Assembly: GCF_902859585.1 (NCBI RefSeq)
Contig: NZ_CADIJM010000024.1
Span: forward strand, 1 to 52,111
Origin: Achromobacter animicus
GTDB taxonomy: Bacteria > Pseudomonadota > Gammaproteobacteria > Burkholderiales > Burkholderiaceae_B
Reading direction: 5' to 3'
DNA length: 52,111 nt
Both the position numbers and the translations under genes were made by a program. Positions within the stretch are counted from its first letter, which is position 1. Each line of letters begins with the position of its first letter. Under the pieces are notes generated by a model that saw only the letters and a list, made by a program, of their open reading frames with translations, was not told the DNA's origin and ran no database searches. Below, one piece after another: positions 1 through 9,288 of the stretch.

Positions 1-46
1 CCGCAGCCAGCGCGTTGGCCGGCCTCGGCGCCGCCCGCCGTTCCGG

Positions 47-2566
47 TCAGCGGCTGGCCGGCGCGGCGCGCAGCAGCCGCAGGCCGTTGGCCACCACCAG
101 CAGGCTCGCGCCCACGTCGGCAAACACCGCCATCCACAGCGTCGCGTGGCCCGTCACGGCCAGCGCCAGGAACACCACCTTGATGCCCAGCGCCAGCGCG
201 ATGTTCTGAACCAGCACGCGATGCGTGGCACGAGACAGGCGCAGGAAGGTGCCGATCTTGCGCAGGTCGTCGTCCATCAGCGCCACGTCGGCGGTCTCGA
301 TGGCCGTGCCGGTGCCGGCCGCGCCCATCGCAAAGCCGATGTCGGCGCGGGCCAGCGCGGGCGCGTCGTTGATCCCGTCGCCCACCATGCCGACCCGCAC
401 GTCCGGCGCAAGCTTGTCTTCAATGGCGGTCAACTTGTCCTCGGGCAGCTGGTCGCCACGCGCTTCGTCGATGCCGACCTGGCGCGCGATGGCCTGCGCA
501 GTCGGCGTGTTGTCGCCGGTCAGCATCAGCGTACGCACGCCCAGCCCGTGCAGGTCCGCGATGGCCTGGGCGCTGGTGGGCTTGACCGTATCGGCCACGG
601 CCGCCAGCGCCAGCACGCGGCTGCCGTCGGACAGCGCGATGACGCTCTTGCCCTGGCTTTCCAGTTCATCAAAGCGGGCATCGAGCGCATCGCCGGAAAC
701 GCCCAGCTCGCGCATCAGGCGGCGGTTGCCCAGGTGATATGTCTGGCCGTCGACCTGACCGCTGACGCCGCGGCCGGGCAGGGCGGTGAAGGCGTCGACC
801 TCCAGCAGCGCGCTGCCGGCGTCGCGCGCAGCGTTGGCCACGGCCAGCGACACGGGGTGGTCGGACCGGGCAGCCAGACTGGCGGCGATCAGGGCGGCGG
901 GGTGGCGATCCTGCGCCGGGGCGTCCCAGTCCTGCAGATCGGTCTGCACCGGCTTGCCGTGCGTCAGCGTGCCGGTCTTGTCCAGCGCCAGCCATTTCAG
1001 GTTGCGCCCTTCTTCAAGATAGACGCCGCCCTTGATGAGGATGCCGCGGCGCGAGGCGGCGGTCAGGCCACTGACGATGCTGACGGGTGTGGAAATCACC
1101 AGCGCGCATGGGCAGGCGATGATCAACAGCGCCAGCGCGCGGTAGATGGCGTCGAACCACGGCTGGCCCCACAGCAGCGGCGGCAGCACGGCCACGGCCG
1201 CCGCGACGGCCACGACGGCGGGCGTGTAGATGCGCGAAAACCGGTCGATGAAGCGCTGCGTGGGCGCGCGCGCGCCCTGCGCCTGTTCCACCGCGTGGAT
1301 GATGCGCGCCAGCGTCGTGTTGCCGGCCGCGGCGGTCACGCGGTATTCAAAGGACCCGGAGGTATTGATGGTGGCCGCGAACACCGGATCGTCCTGGGCT
1401 TTTTCGACGGGCAGGCTTTCGCCCGTGATGGGCGACTGGTCCACGGCCGACGTGCCGTTCACGATGATGCCGTCCGCGGCGATGCGCTCGCCCGGCCGCA
1501 CGCGCACGATGCCGCCCGGCTGCAGCGACGCGGCGGGCACTTCCGCCCAAGTGCCGTCCGGCTGGCGCAAGGTAGCGGTGTCGGGCGCCAGGTCCAGCAG
1601 GCCGCGCACGGCGTTGCGCGCGCGGTCCAGCGAGCGGGCTTCGATCAGTTCGGCCACGTTGAACAGGAACATCACCATGGCCGCTTCGGGCCATTGGCCG
1701 ATCAGCACGGCGCCGGTGACGGCGATGCTCATCAGCGCGTTGATGTTCAGGTTGCCGTTGCGCACGGCAATCCAGCCCTTGCGATAGGTGCTGACCCCGC
1801 AGGCCAGGATGGCGGCCACGGCCAGTGCCGCGGTCAGCAGCAACGGGCCGCCGGCAAAATGCGAGAACTCGGACAGCGCCGCCAGCACGCCCGCGCCGCC
1901 GATCAGCCACCAGTTCACCGCCTTGGCGGCGGGGGCGGGCGCGGCCGCCGCGCCGTCGGCCAGGGGCTCGGGCGTCATGTCCAGCGATTTGATGGCTGCG
2001 ATGATTCGGTCCAGCGCGCCGTCGGCGTGGACCACGGTCAGGATGCGCTGCATCAGGTTGAAGTCCAGCGCATGCACGCCGTCCACGCCGGCGAGCTTCT
2101 TGCGGATCAGCGTTTCCTCGGTGGGGCAATCCATCTGGCCGATGCGCAGGCGCGCCAGCAGCTGGCCGGGGCCGGCCGTGAGCGTCGCGGCGGCGGCCGG
2201 CTGCAGAACGGCGCCATGCGCGTGGCCGCAGCAGGAAGCGTCCTGGGCAGCCGGGGCCGGGGCAGCGGACGCGCAGCAGGTGTCGGCGCCATGTTCGCTG
2301 CCATGGCCGTGGCCGTGGCGGTGACGGTGATCGTGGCCGGTGTGGGCATCGTGCCCGTGGCTGTGGTCGTGGCCCGCGTGCGCATCATGCCCACGGCCGG
2401 GGGCCTCGCCCGCCGCCTTCGGATGTTCGTGGCCGCAGCAGGCGTCATCGCCTGGCGTCTCAACGCACGCGACGACGACCGGCGCAGGCGAGTGTCCGCC
2501 ACCGCAGCAGGCGCCGCCGTGCTTGCCCGACTGATGTTTGTGTTCTTTGACCGGAGGTAAAGACAT
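47..2566 (-). CDS. cadA: Zn(II)/Cd(II)/Pb(II)-exporting P1B-type ATPase
   Basis: An inner-membrane pump that uses ATP to export divalent soft metals. The 839-aa protein starts with a long His/Cys-rich tail (about residues 8-118, many HxH pairs and three CC pairs). Then comes one heavy-metal-associated domain carrying DCPTEE (146-151) instead of the usual CxxC, a variant typical of Zn/Cd/Pb pumps. Catalytic landmarks are TGES (381-384), the CPC membrane site (485-487), DKTGTLT with phosphorylated D529, and GDGINDAP near the C-terminus. It is transcribed away from a MerR-family regulator across a 94-bp gap holding a MerR-type promoter, so metal-inducible control is expected. The family is clear; zinc, cadmium or lead preference cannot be settled from sequence. 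zntA is an equally valid name. Confidence 0.95.
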   Translation of the reverse strand: MSLPPVKEHKHQSGKHGGACCGGGHSPAPVVVACVETPGDDACCGHEHPKAAGEAPGRGHDAHAGHDHSHGHDAHTGHDHRHRHGHGHGSEHGADTCCASAAPAPAAQDASCCGHAHGAVLQPAAAATLTAGPGQLLARLRIGQMDCPTEETLIRKKLAGVDGVHALDFNLMQRILTVVHADGALDRIIAAIKSLDMTPEPLADGAAAAPAPAAKAVNWWLIGGAGVLAALSEFSHFAGGPLLLTAALAVAAILACGVSTYRKGWIAVRNGNLNINALMSIAVTGAVLIGQWPEAAMVMFLFNVAELIEARSLDRARNAVRGLLDLAPDTATLRQPDGTWAEVPAASLQPGGIVRVRPGERIAADGIIVNGTSAVDQSPITGESLPVEKAQDDPVFAATINTSGSFEYRVTAAAGNTTLARIIHAVEQAQGARAPTQRFIDRFSRIYTPAVVAVAAAVAVLPPLLWGQPWFDAIYRALALLIIACPCALVISTPVSIVSGLTAASRRGILIKGGVYLEEGRNLKWLALDKTGTLTHGKPVQTDLQDWDAPAQDRHPAALIAASLAARSDHPVSLAVANAARDAGSALLEVDAFTALPGRGVSGQVDGQTYHLGNRRLMRELGVSGDALDARFDELESQGKSVIALSDGSRVLALAAVADTVKPTSAQAIADLHGLGVRTLMLTGDNTPTAQAIARQVGIDEARGDQLPEDKLTAIEDKLAPDVRVGMVGDGINDAPALARADIGFAMGAAGTGTAIETADVALMDDDLRKIGTFLRLSRATHRVLVQNIALALGIKVVFLALAVTGHATLWMAVFADVGASLLVVANGLRLLRAAPASR

Positions 2567-2598
2567 CCGCTTGACCCTTCAAATAAGCTGATGACGCA

Positions 2599-2629
2599 AT
2601 TCCACACCTTGGAGTTACTATAGGGTCAA
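2599..2629 (-). promoter_or_regulatory. MerR-type promoter of the metal ATPase with regulator dyad
   Basis: Reading on the minus strand, TTGACC (2629-2624) and TGGAAT (2604-2599) are separated by 19 bp. That is the stretched spacer typical of promoters activated by MerR-family proteins. Inside the spacer is an imperfect dyad at 2606-2626 centred on 2616, with half-sites ACCCTATAGT and ACTCCAAGGT (7 of 10 positions symmetrical). This is the expected binding site of the adjacent MerR-family regulator, which would twist the DNA to activate the ATPase gene. The motif is visible; binding is inferred. Confidence 0.75.
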
Positions 2630-2663
2630 CCCCTAATCATCGGATCGGATCCGGGAGGCAGTG

Positions 2664-3098
2664 ATGCGTATCGGCGAATTGGCCACGGCGGCCGGCACCA
2701 CGGTCGAAACCGTCAGGTATTACGAAAAAGAGGGGTTGCTGCCCGCCCCGGAGCGCGGGTTGAACAACTACCGCACCTATGGCCAGACGCATCTGGAGCG
2801 CCTGCGCCTCATCCGCAACTGCCGCGCGCTGGACATGACGCAGGACGAAATCCGCGCCATCCTGTCCGTGGCCGACAACCATCGCACCGGTTGCGGCCCC
2901 ATCAACAAGCTGTTCGACGAGCACATCTCGCATGTGGACGAGCGCATCGCCGAACTGATGCAGCTGAAAGCCCAATTGAGCGACTTGCGCCAGCGCTGCG
3001 TGTCGGCGCGGCCCGACTCGGACGATTGCGGCATCCTGCACGGGTTGAGCGAAATGCAGGTCGAAGAGCGGCAGGAGCGGCACACCCACCTGGGCTGA
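2664..3098 (+). CDS. cadR: MerR-family Cd(II)/Pb(II)-responsive transcriptional regulator
   Basis: A metal-sensing activator/repressor for the divergent ATPase gene. The 144-aa product begins MRIGELA, the classic winged helix-turn-helix start (MxIGELA...VRYYE), followed by a dimerisation helix. Cysteines C77 (in TGCGPIN), C112 and C122 fit the three-Cys metal site of CadR/PbrR proteins. The C-terminus ends in a short His-containing tail (HTHLG), as in CadR. The start is ATG 2664, with GGGAGG just upstream at 2653-2658; a GTG one codon earlier (2661) is the alternative. Position opposite the pump and the 19-bp-spaced promoter support the role. CadR versus PbrR or ZntR selectivity remains open. 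Confidence 0.9.
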   Translation: MRIGELATAAGTTVETVRYYEKEGLLPAPERGLNNYRTYGQTHLERLRLIRNCRALDMTQDEIRAILSVADNHRTGCGPINKLFDEHISHVDERIAELMQLKAQLSDLRQRCVSARPDSDDCGILHGLSEMQVEERQERHTHLG

Positions 3099-3202
3099 GC
3101 GCACCGCCGGGATGTCCTTGTTGCAGTCCGGGGGATCAGCGACCGGTCAGACGTCATCGCGTACTATGAGAATCTGTTTCTTTCCCATTTGCGCATCGAT
3201 CA

Positions 3203-3796
3203 ATGACCGTAAACCAGACCGCCACGCCGCTCCACGCCCTGACCTCGCGCCGCTCCTTCAAGTTCCTGCGGGCGCCGGCGCCCAAACCCGACGAACTCGA
3301 ACAGATCCTGCAGGCCGCCATGTCTGCGCCCGATCACGGCGCGCTGCGTCCGTGGCGCTATGTCGTGATCCAGGGCGAGGCCATCGGCAAGCTGGCGGAC
3401 ATGGCGCTTGACGCCGTCAAGCGCAGCGGCGACCCGCGCATGACGCCCGAAAAGGAAAAGTCGGTCCGCGAATGGATGGCCAGCGTGCCGCTGTTCATCG
3501 CCGTGGCCCAGAAGATTGCCCACGGCAACACCAAGATCCCTGAACAGGAACAGCTGCTGGCCGCCGGCTGCTCGGTGATGAACATCCTGAACGCCGTCCA
3601 CATGCTGGGCTACGCCGCGTTCTGGAGCACCGGCCTGGGCACGTACGTTGAAGAAGTGCAGGACGCGCTGGGCCTGGACTCGCTGGATTACCGCTTCCTG
3701 GGCTTTCTGGCCGTCGGCACGCCCGCGTGCGCGGTGCCGCCCGCCAAGCGTCCGGACTACCGTGAATTCGTCACGGAATGGACCGGCGCCGCCTGA
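3203..3796 (+). CDS. Nitroreductase-family NAD(P)H-dependent oxidoreductase (YdjA-like)
   Basis: A 197-aa flavoprotein of the nitroreductase superfamily, most like the compact YdjA/TdhA-type reductases. The N-terminal TSRRSFKFL segment supplies the RRS FMN-phosphate contact. APDHGALRPWRY (about residues 43-54) and a C-terminal GFLAVGTP segment are typical of the family. These enzymes bind FMN and reduce nitro or quinone-like compounds with NAD(P)H; the physiological substrate is unknown. The gene sits alone between the metal regulator and the bkd operon. The start codon lacks a strong ribosome site, but no better in-frame start exists. Confidence 0.88.
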   Translation: MTVNQTATPLHALTSRRSFKFLRAPAPKPDELEQILQAAMSAPDHGALRPWRYVVIQGEAIGKLADMALDAVKRSGDPRMTPEKEKSVREWMASVPLFIAVAQKIAHGNTKIPEQEQLLAAGCSVMNILNAVHMLGYAAFWSTGLGTYVEEVQDALGLDSLDYRFLGFLAVGTPACAVPPAKRPDYREFVTEWTGAA

Positions 3797-3971
3797 GGAA
3801 AACCCTCAGTCCAATGCGGCCCCAAAAGGCCGCGCGGCCCGCTCATCGGCCCTGTCCCCTGTGCTAATCTCGTCAACGGCTTTGCCCAAGTATCCCCGGG
3901 CGCAAGCCGTCGACGGCAGCGTCCGAGGTCACACGCCTCTGGCAACGCCTTGGTAGGAAGAAAACGCATGA

Positions 3972-5228
<1,257 letters not shown>

Positions 5229-5230
5229 CC

Positions 5231-6274
5231 ATGGCAATCGATAACAACGCTGGTCCGGCCTCGGCGCCGATGACCATGATCCAGGCTTTGCGCTCGGCCA
5301 TGGATGTCATGCTCGAGCGCGACAACAACGTCGTCGTGTTCGGGCAGGACGTGGGCTACTTCGGCGGCGTGTTCCGCTGCACCGAAGGCCTGCAGGCCAA
5401 GTACGGCAGCTCGCGCGTGTTCGACACCCCCATCTCCGAAGGCGGCATCGTCGGCGTGGCGGTGGGCATGGGCGCGTACGGGCTGCGGCCCGTGTGCGAG
5501 ATCCAGTTCGCCGACTACTTCTATCCGGCGTCGGATCAGATCGTGTCTGAAGCCGCGCGCCTGCGCTACCGCTCGGTGGGCGAGTTCATTGCGCCCATGA
5601 CCATCCGCATGCCATGCGGCGGCGGCATCTATGGCGGGCAGACGCACAGCCAGAGCCCCGAGGCCATGTTCACGCAGGTCTGCGGGCTGCGCACGGTGAT
5701 GCCGTCCAATCCGTACGACGCGAAAGGCCTCTTGATCGCCGCCATCGAGAACGACGATCCGGTGATCTTTCTGGAACCCAAGCGCCTCTACAACGGCCCG
5801 TTCGACGGTCACCATGACCGCCCGGTTACGCCGTGGACCGGCCGCCCGGGCAGCGTCGTGCCCACCGGCTACTACACCGTGCCGCTGGAATCGGCCGCCA
5901 TCGTGCGTCCGGGTTCGGAACTGACGGTGCTGACCTACGGCACCACCGTGCACGTGTCGCTGACCGCGGCCGAAGAGACCGGCATCGACGCCGAAGTCAT
6001 CGACCTGCGCAGCCTCTGGCCCCTGGATCTGGACGCCATCGTCAACTCCGTCAAGAAGACCGGGCGCTGCGTGGTCGTGCACGAAGCCACGCGCACCTGC
6101 GGCTTTGGCGCGGAACTGATTTCCCTGGTGCAGGAACACTGCTTCCATCATCTGGAGGCGCCCGTCGAGCGCGTGACCGGTTGGGACACTCCCTATCCGC
6201 ACGCGCAGGAATGGGCGTACTTCCCCGGCCCGCGCCGGGTCGGCGAAGCGTTCAAACGCGCGATGGAGGCATGA
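5231..6274 (+). CDS. bkdA2: Branched-chain 2-oxoacid dehydrogenase E1 beta subunit
   Basis: A 347-aa partner of the alpha subunit in the E1 heterotetramer. It carries the transketolase pyrimidine-binding domain (FGQDVGYFGGVFRCTEGL and DTPISEGGIVGVAVGMG in the first 80 residues). The C-terminal transketolase domain includes the VVHEATRTCGFGAEL segment. The start has a two-base gap from bkdA1, implying translational coupling. The GGAGG of the next gene overlaps this gene's last codons (6265-6269). The family assignment rests on strong similarity to BkdA2/PdhB proteins and on operon position; the branched-chain rather than pyruvate specificity comes from the BkdA1-like partner. Confidence 0.95.
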   Translation: MAIDNNAGPASAPMTMIQALRSAMDVMLERDNNVVVFGQDVGYFGGVFRCTEGLQAKYGSSRVFDTPISEGGIVGVAVGMGAYGLRPVCEIQFADYFYPASDQIVSEAARLRYRSVGEFIAPMTIRMPCGGGIYGGQTHSQSPEAMFTQVCGLRTVMPSNPYDAKGLLIAAIENDDPVIFLEPKRLYNGPFDGHHDRPVTPWTGRPGSVVPTGYYTVPLESAAIVRPGSELTVLTYGTTVHVSLTAAEETGIDAEVIDLRSLWPLDLDAIVNSVKKTGRCVVVHEATRTCGFGAELISLVQEHCFHHLEAPVERVTGWDTPYPHAQEWAYFPGPRRVGEAFKRAMEA

Positions 6275-6275
6275 T

Positions 6276-7712
6276 ATGGGGATTCATATCATCAAGATGC
6301 CCGACATCGGCGAAGGCATCGCAGAGGTCGAGCTGGTGGGCTGGCACGTCAAGGTGGGCGACACCGTCGCCGAGGACCAGCCGCTGGCGGACGTCATGAC
6401 GGACAAGGCGACGGTCGAGATTCCGTCGCCGGTGGTCGGCAAGGTGATTTCGCTGGGCGGGGATGTCGGCCAGGTGATGGCCGTGGGCGGTGAATTGATC
6501 CGGCTGGAAGTCGAAGGCGAGGGGAATGTGAAGGCGGGTGCCGCGGCGGCGCCGGCGGCGAAGGCGGCTGTGCCTGCGGGTGAGGGGATTGCTGCGGACG
6601 GGGCGCAGCGGGCCGGTGGGCCGAGTCTGGTGGAAAGTGGTGCTGCGGCGTCTGGCGTAACGACGCCCGGCGTAGCGACGCCCGCAACTTCCACGCCGGC
6701 CAAGTCGTCGACCCCGTCATCGGCATCGGCATCGGCATCCGCGTCCGCATCCGCATCCGGCTCCACGTCGGCGTCGGCCAAATCGCCCGCCGCGCGCCAA
6801 TCCGGCGGCGCGCCCGCGACCATCCGCCAGCCTGGCGAAAAGCCGCTGGCCTCGCCCGCCGTACGCAAGCGCGCGTGGGATCTGGGCGTCGAACTGCGCT
6901 ACGTGCAAGGCAGCGGCCCGGCCGGCCGCATCCTGCATGAAGACCTGGACGCCTGGCTGCAAGGGCAGGGCTCGGCCAGCAACGCCCGCGCCGGCGCGGC
7001 CTACGCCGAACGCAACGACGAAGACGCCGTGCCCGTCATCGGGCTGCGCAGGAAGATCGCGCAGAAGATGGCCGAATCCAAGCGCCGCATCCCGCACTTC
7101 AGCTACGTCGAGGAAATCGACGTGACCGAGCTCGAAGACCTGCGCGTGCAGCTCAACGCCAAATGGGGCGAGCAGCGCGGCAAGCTGACGCTGCTGCCGC
7201 TTCTGGCTCGCGCAATGGTCGTGGCGCTGCGCGATTTTCCGCAGATCAACGCGCGCTATGACGACGGGGCCGGCGTCGTGACGCGCTACGGCGCGGTGCA
7301 CATCGGCATCGCCACGCAAAGCGACGGCGGCCTGATGGTGCCGGTGATGCGTCATGCCGAGGCGCGCGATCTATGGTCCATGGCGGCCGAGATCACGCGG
7401 CTGGCGCAGGCGGTGCGCAGCGGCTCGGCCGGGCGCGACGAACTGTCCGGCTCGACCATCACCATCACCAGCCTCGGTCCCTTGGGCGGCATCGTCACCA
7501 CGCCGGTGATCAACCACCCTGAAGTTGGCATCGTGGGCGTGAACCGCATCGTCGAACGCCCGGCCTTCCGCAACGGCGCCGTGGTGGCGCGCAAGCTGAT
7601 GAACCTGTCGTCGTCCTTCGATCACCGCGTAGTGGACGGCATGGACGCGGCACGCTTCATACAGGCCGTGCGCGCGCTGCTGGAACAACCCGCGCTGCTT
7701 TTCGTGGAGTAA
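6276..7712 (+). CDS. bkdB: Dihydrolipoamide branched-chain acyltransferase (E2)
   Basis: The core of the complex, moving the acyl group from E1 to coenzyme A on a swinging lipoyl arm. The 478-aa protein has an N-terminal lipoyl domain with the lipoylated lysine in MTDKATVE (K44) and a long Ala/Ser/Thr-rich linker (about residues 87-185). A peripheral-subunit-binding domain follows ([16 protein letters not shown]...GRILHEDL), then the acyltransferase domain ending in [13 protein letters not shown], with the catalytic His. The linker contains a run of alternating Ser-Ala encoded by a gcatcg-type six-base repeat at about 6717-6760. The start is ATG 6276, one base after the bkdA2 stop, with GGAGG at 6265-6269. 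Confidence 0.95.
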   Translation: MGIHIIKMPDIGEGIAEVELVGWHVKVGDTVAEDQPLADVMTDKATVEIPSPVVGKVISLGGDVGQVMAVGGELIRLEVEGEGNVKAGAAAAPAAKAAVPAGEGIAADGAQRAGGPSLVESGAAASGVTTPGVATPATSTPAKSSTPSSASASASASASASGSTSASAKSPAARQSGGAPATIRQPGEKPLASPAVRKRAWDLGVELRYVQGSGPAGRILHEDLDAWLQGQGSASNARAGAAYAERNDEDAVPVIGLRRKIAQKMAESKRRIPHFSYVEEIDVTELEDLRVQLNAKWGEQRGKLTLLPLLARAMVVALRDFPQINARYDDGAGVVTRYGAVHIGIATQSDGGLMVPVMRHAEARDLWSMAAEITRLAQAVRSGSAGRDELSGSTITITSLGPLGGIVTTPVINHPEVGIVGVNRIVERPAFRNGAVVARKLMNLSSSFDHRVVDGMDAARFIQAVRALLEQPALLFVE

Positions 7713-7714
7713 GC

Positions 7715-9118
7715 ATGAGCCAGATCACAAAGACAACGACATTGCTGGTGATCGGCGGCGGTCCCGGCGGCTACGTGGCCGCCATCCGCGCCGGGCAACT
7801 GGGCGTGCCGACCATCCTGGTCGAGGGCGCGCAATTGGGCGGCACGTGCCTGAACATCGGCTGCATCCCGTCCAAGGCGCTTATCCACGCAGCCGAGGAA
7901 TTCGACAAGGCGCGTCACTACGCCGGCGAATCGGCGCTGGGCATCGCGGTCGACGCGCCGCGTATCGACATCGCCAAGACCGTGGCCTGGAAAGACGGCA
8001 TCGTCGGCAAGCTGACGGGCGGCGTCGGCGCGCTGCTCAAGAAGAACGGCGTGGAAGTCGTGCGCGGCTGGGCCACGCTGCTGGATGGCAAGACGGCCGA
8101 AGTCGAAACGCCTGATGCGGGCCGCTTCCGCATCCAGTGCGAACACCTGCTGCTGGCGGCGGGATCCGAACCCACGCCGCTGCCGTCCATGCCATTCGGC
8201 GGAATGGTGGTGTCATCCACCGAGGCCCTGTCGCCCACCAGCATCCCGAAGCAACTGGTCGTGGTGGGCGGGGGCTATATTGGGCTGGAACTCGGCACCG
8301 TGTACCGCAAGCTGGGCGCAGAAGTCGCCGTCGTCGAGGCGCAGGACCGCATCCTGCCGACCTACGACGCCGAACTCACCAAGCCCGTCGCGGCCGCGCT
8401 GGGCAAGATGGGCGTGGCGCTGCATCTGGGTCGCAAGGTGCTGGGACTGAACGGCAAGGGCGACGCGGTGCGCGTGCAGGACGCCAGCGGCGCCGAAACG
8501 CTGCTGCCCGCCGACCGCGTGCTGATCTCGGTGGGACGCCGCCCGCGCACGCAAGGCTGGGGACTGGAAAGCCTGCAGCTCGATCGCAAAGGCAACGCGT
8601 TGCGCATCGACGACCAGTGCCGCACGTCGATGCGAGATGTCTGGGCCATTGGCGACATCGCAGGCGAGCCCATGCTGGCGCACCGCGCGATGGCGCAGGG
8701 CGAGATGGTGGCCGAACTGGTGGCGGGCAAGCGCCGCCACTTCCAGCCGGCGTCCATTCCTGCCGTGTGCTTCACGGACCCCGAGGTCGTGGTCGCAGGC
8801 CTGTCGCCGCAGGAGGCTGAAAGCGCCGGGCTGGACTGCGTGACGGCGGCATTCCCCTTTGCCGCCAACGGCCGTGCCATGACGCTGGAATCCACCGACG
8901 GCTTCGTGCGCGTGGTGGCCCGGCGCGACAACCATCTGATCGTGGGGTGGCAGGCGGTGGGGCGCGCGGTGTCAGAGCTGTCGACGGCGTTCGGGCAGTC
9001 TTTGGAAATGGGCGCGACGCTGGAAGACGTGGCGGGCACCATTCACGCGCATCCCACGTTGGGCGAGGCGGTGCAGGAAGCCGCGCTCAAGGCGCTGGGG
9101 CACGCGTTGCATATCTGA
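7715..9118 (+). CDS. lpdV: Dihydrolipoyl dehydrogenase (E3) of the branched-chain complex
   Basis: A 467-aa FAD enzyme that re-oxidises the lipoyl arm with NAD+. Visible motifs are the N-terminal FAD Rossmann [17 protein letters not shown], the redox-active disulfide in [13 protein letters not shown] and the NAD-binding [10 protein letters not shown]. Also present are the second FAD contact [14 protein letters not shown] and the C-terminal active-site [15 protein letters not shown]. It is the last gene of the bkd operon, starting two bases after bkdB, and is followed by a strong hairpin. A dedicated E3 (LpdV type) is normal for bkd operons, as opposed to the general Lpd of the pyruvate complex. 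Confidence 0.95.
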   Translation: MSQITKTTTLLVIGGGPGGYVAAIRAGQLGVPTILVEGAQLGGTCLNIGCIPSKALIHAAEEFDKARHYAGESALGIAVDAPRIDIAKTVAWKDGIVGKLTGGVGALLKKNGVEVVRGWATLLDGKTAEVETPDAGRFRIQCEHLLLAAGSEPTPLPSMPFGGMVVSSTEALSPTSIPKQLVVVGGGYIGLELGTVYRKLGAEVAVVEAQDRILPTYDAELTKPVAAALGKMGVALHLGRKVLGLNGKGDAVRVQDASGAETLLPADRVLISVGRRPRTQGWGLESLQLDRKGNALRIDDQCRTSMRDVWAIGDIAGEPMLAHRAMAQGEMVAELVAGKRRHFQPASIPAVCFTDPEVVVAGLSPQEAESAGLDCVTAAFPFAANGRAMTLESTDGFVRVVARRDNHLIVGWQAVGRAVSELSTAFGQSLEMGATLEDVAGTIHAHPTLGEAVQEAALKALGHALHI

Positions 9119-9126
9119 AGGCGGGA

Positions 9127-9153
9127 CCGGCGCGGATGCAATGTCCGCGCCGG
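9127..9153 (+). terminator. Hairpin terminator after the bkd operon
   Basis: A perfect 10-bp stem, CCGGCGCGGA (9127-9136) with TCCGCGCCGG (9144-9153), encloses a 7-base loop eight bases after the lpdV stop codon. It is followed by GTCTCTGTTGCTTT, a moderately T-rich tract. Position and shape suit an intrinsic terminator for the operon. The 170-bp gap to the convergent next gene holds nothing else recognisable. Confidence 0.7.
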
Positions 9154-9288
9154 GTCTCTGTTGCTTTGCCGGTTCTACCGCGCCGATGTGCTGTGCCCGA
9201 TGCAACATGCGCGATCCGGCCGGCCTTTGGCGGCGCGGTTCATGCAGTCCGGGCTGGGCAAGCCGCCTACCGCCCCGCGCGATTGCTG

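Noticed and set aside
1-46. End of a neighbouring gene at the left window edge
   Set aside because: Only 46 bases precede the ATPase stop codon. No frame can be assigned.
146-2560. Long open frame of about 800 codons antisense to the metal ATPase
   Set aside because: His/Arg/Gln/Val-rich product typical of the shadow of a GC-rich gene, with no family resemblance. The opposite strand encodes a complete P-type ATPase.
3816-3833. Hairpin GCGGCC-N6-GGCCGC after the nitroreductase gene as a terminator
   Set aside because: Only six base pairs and no T tract. Such structures are common by chance at this GC content.
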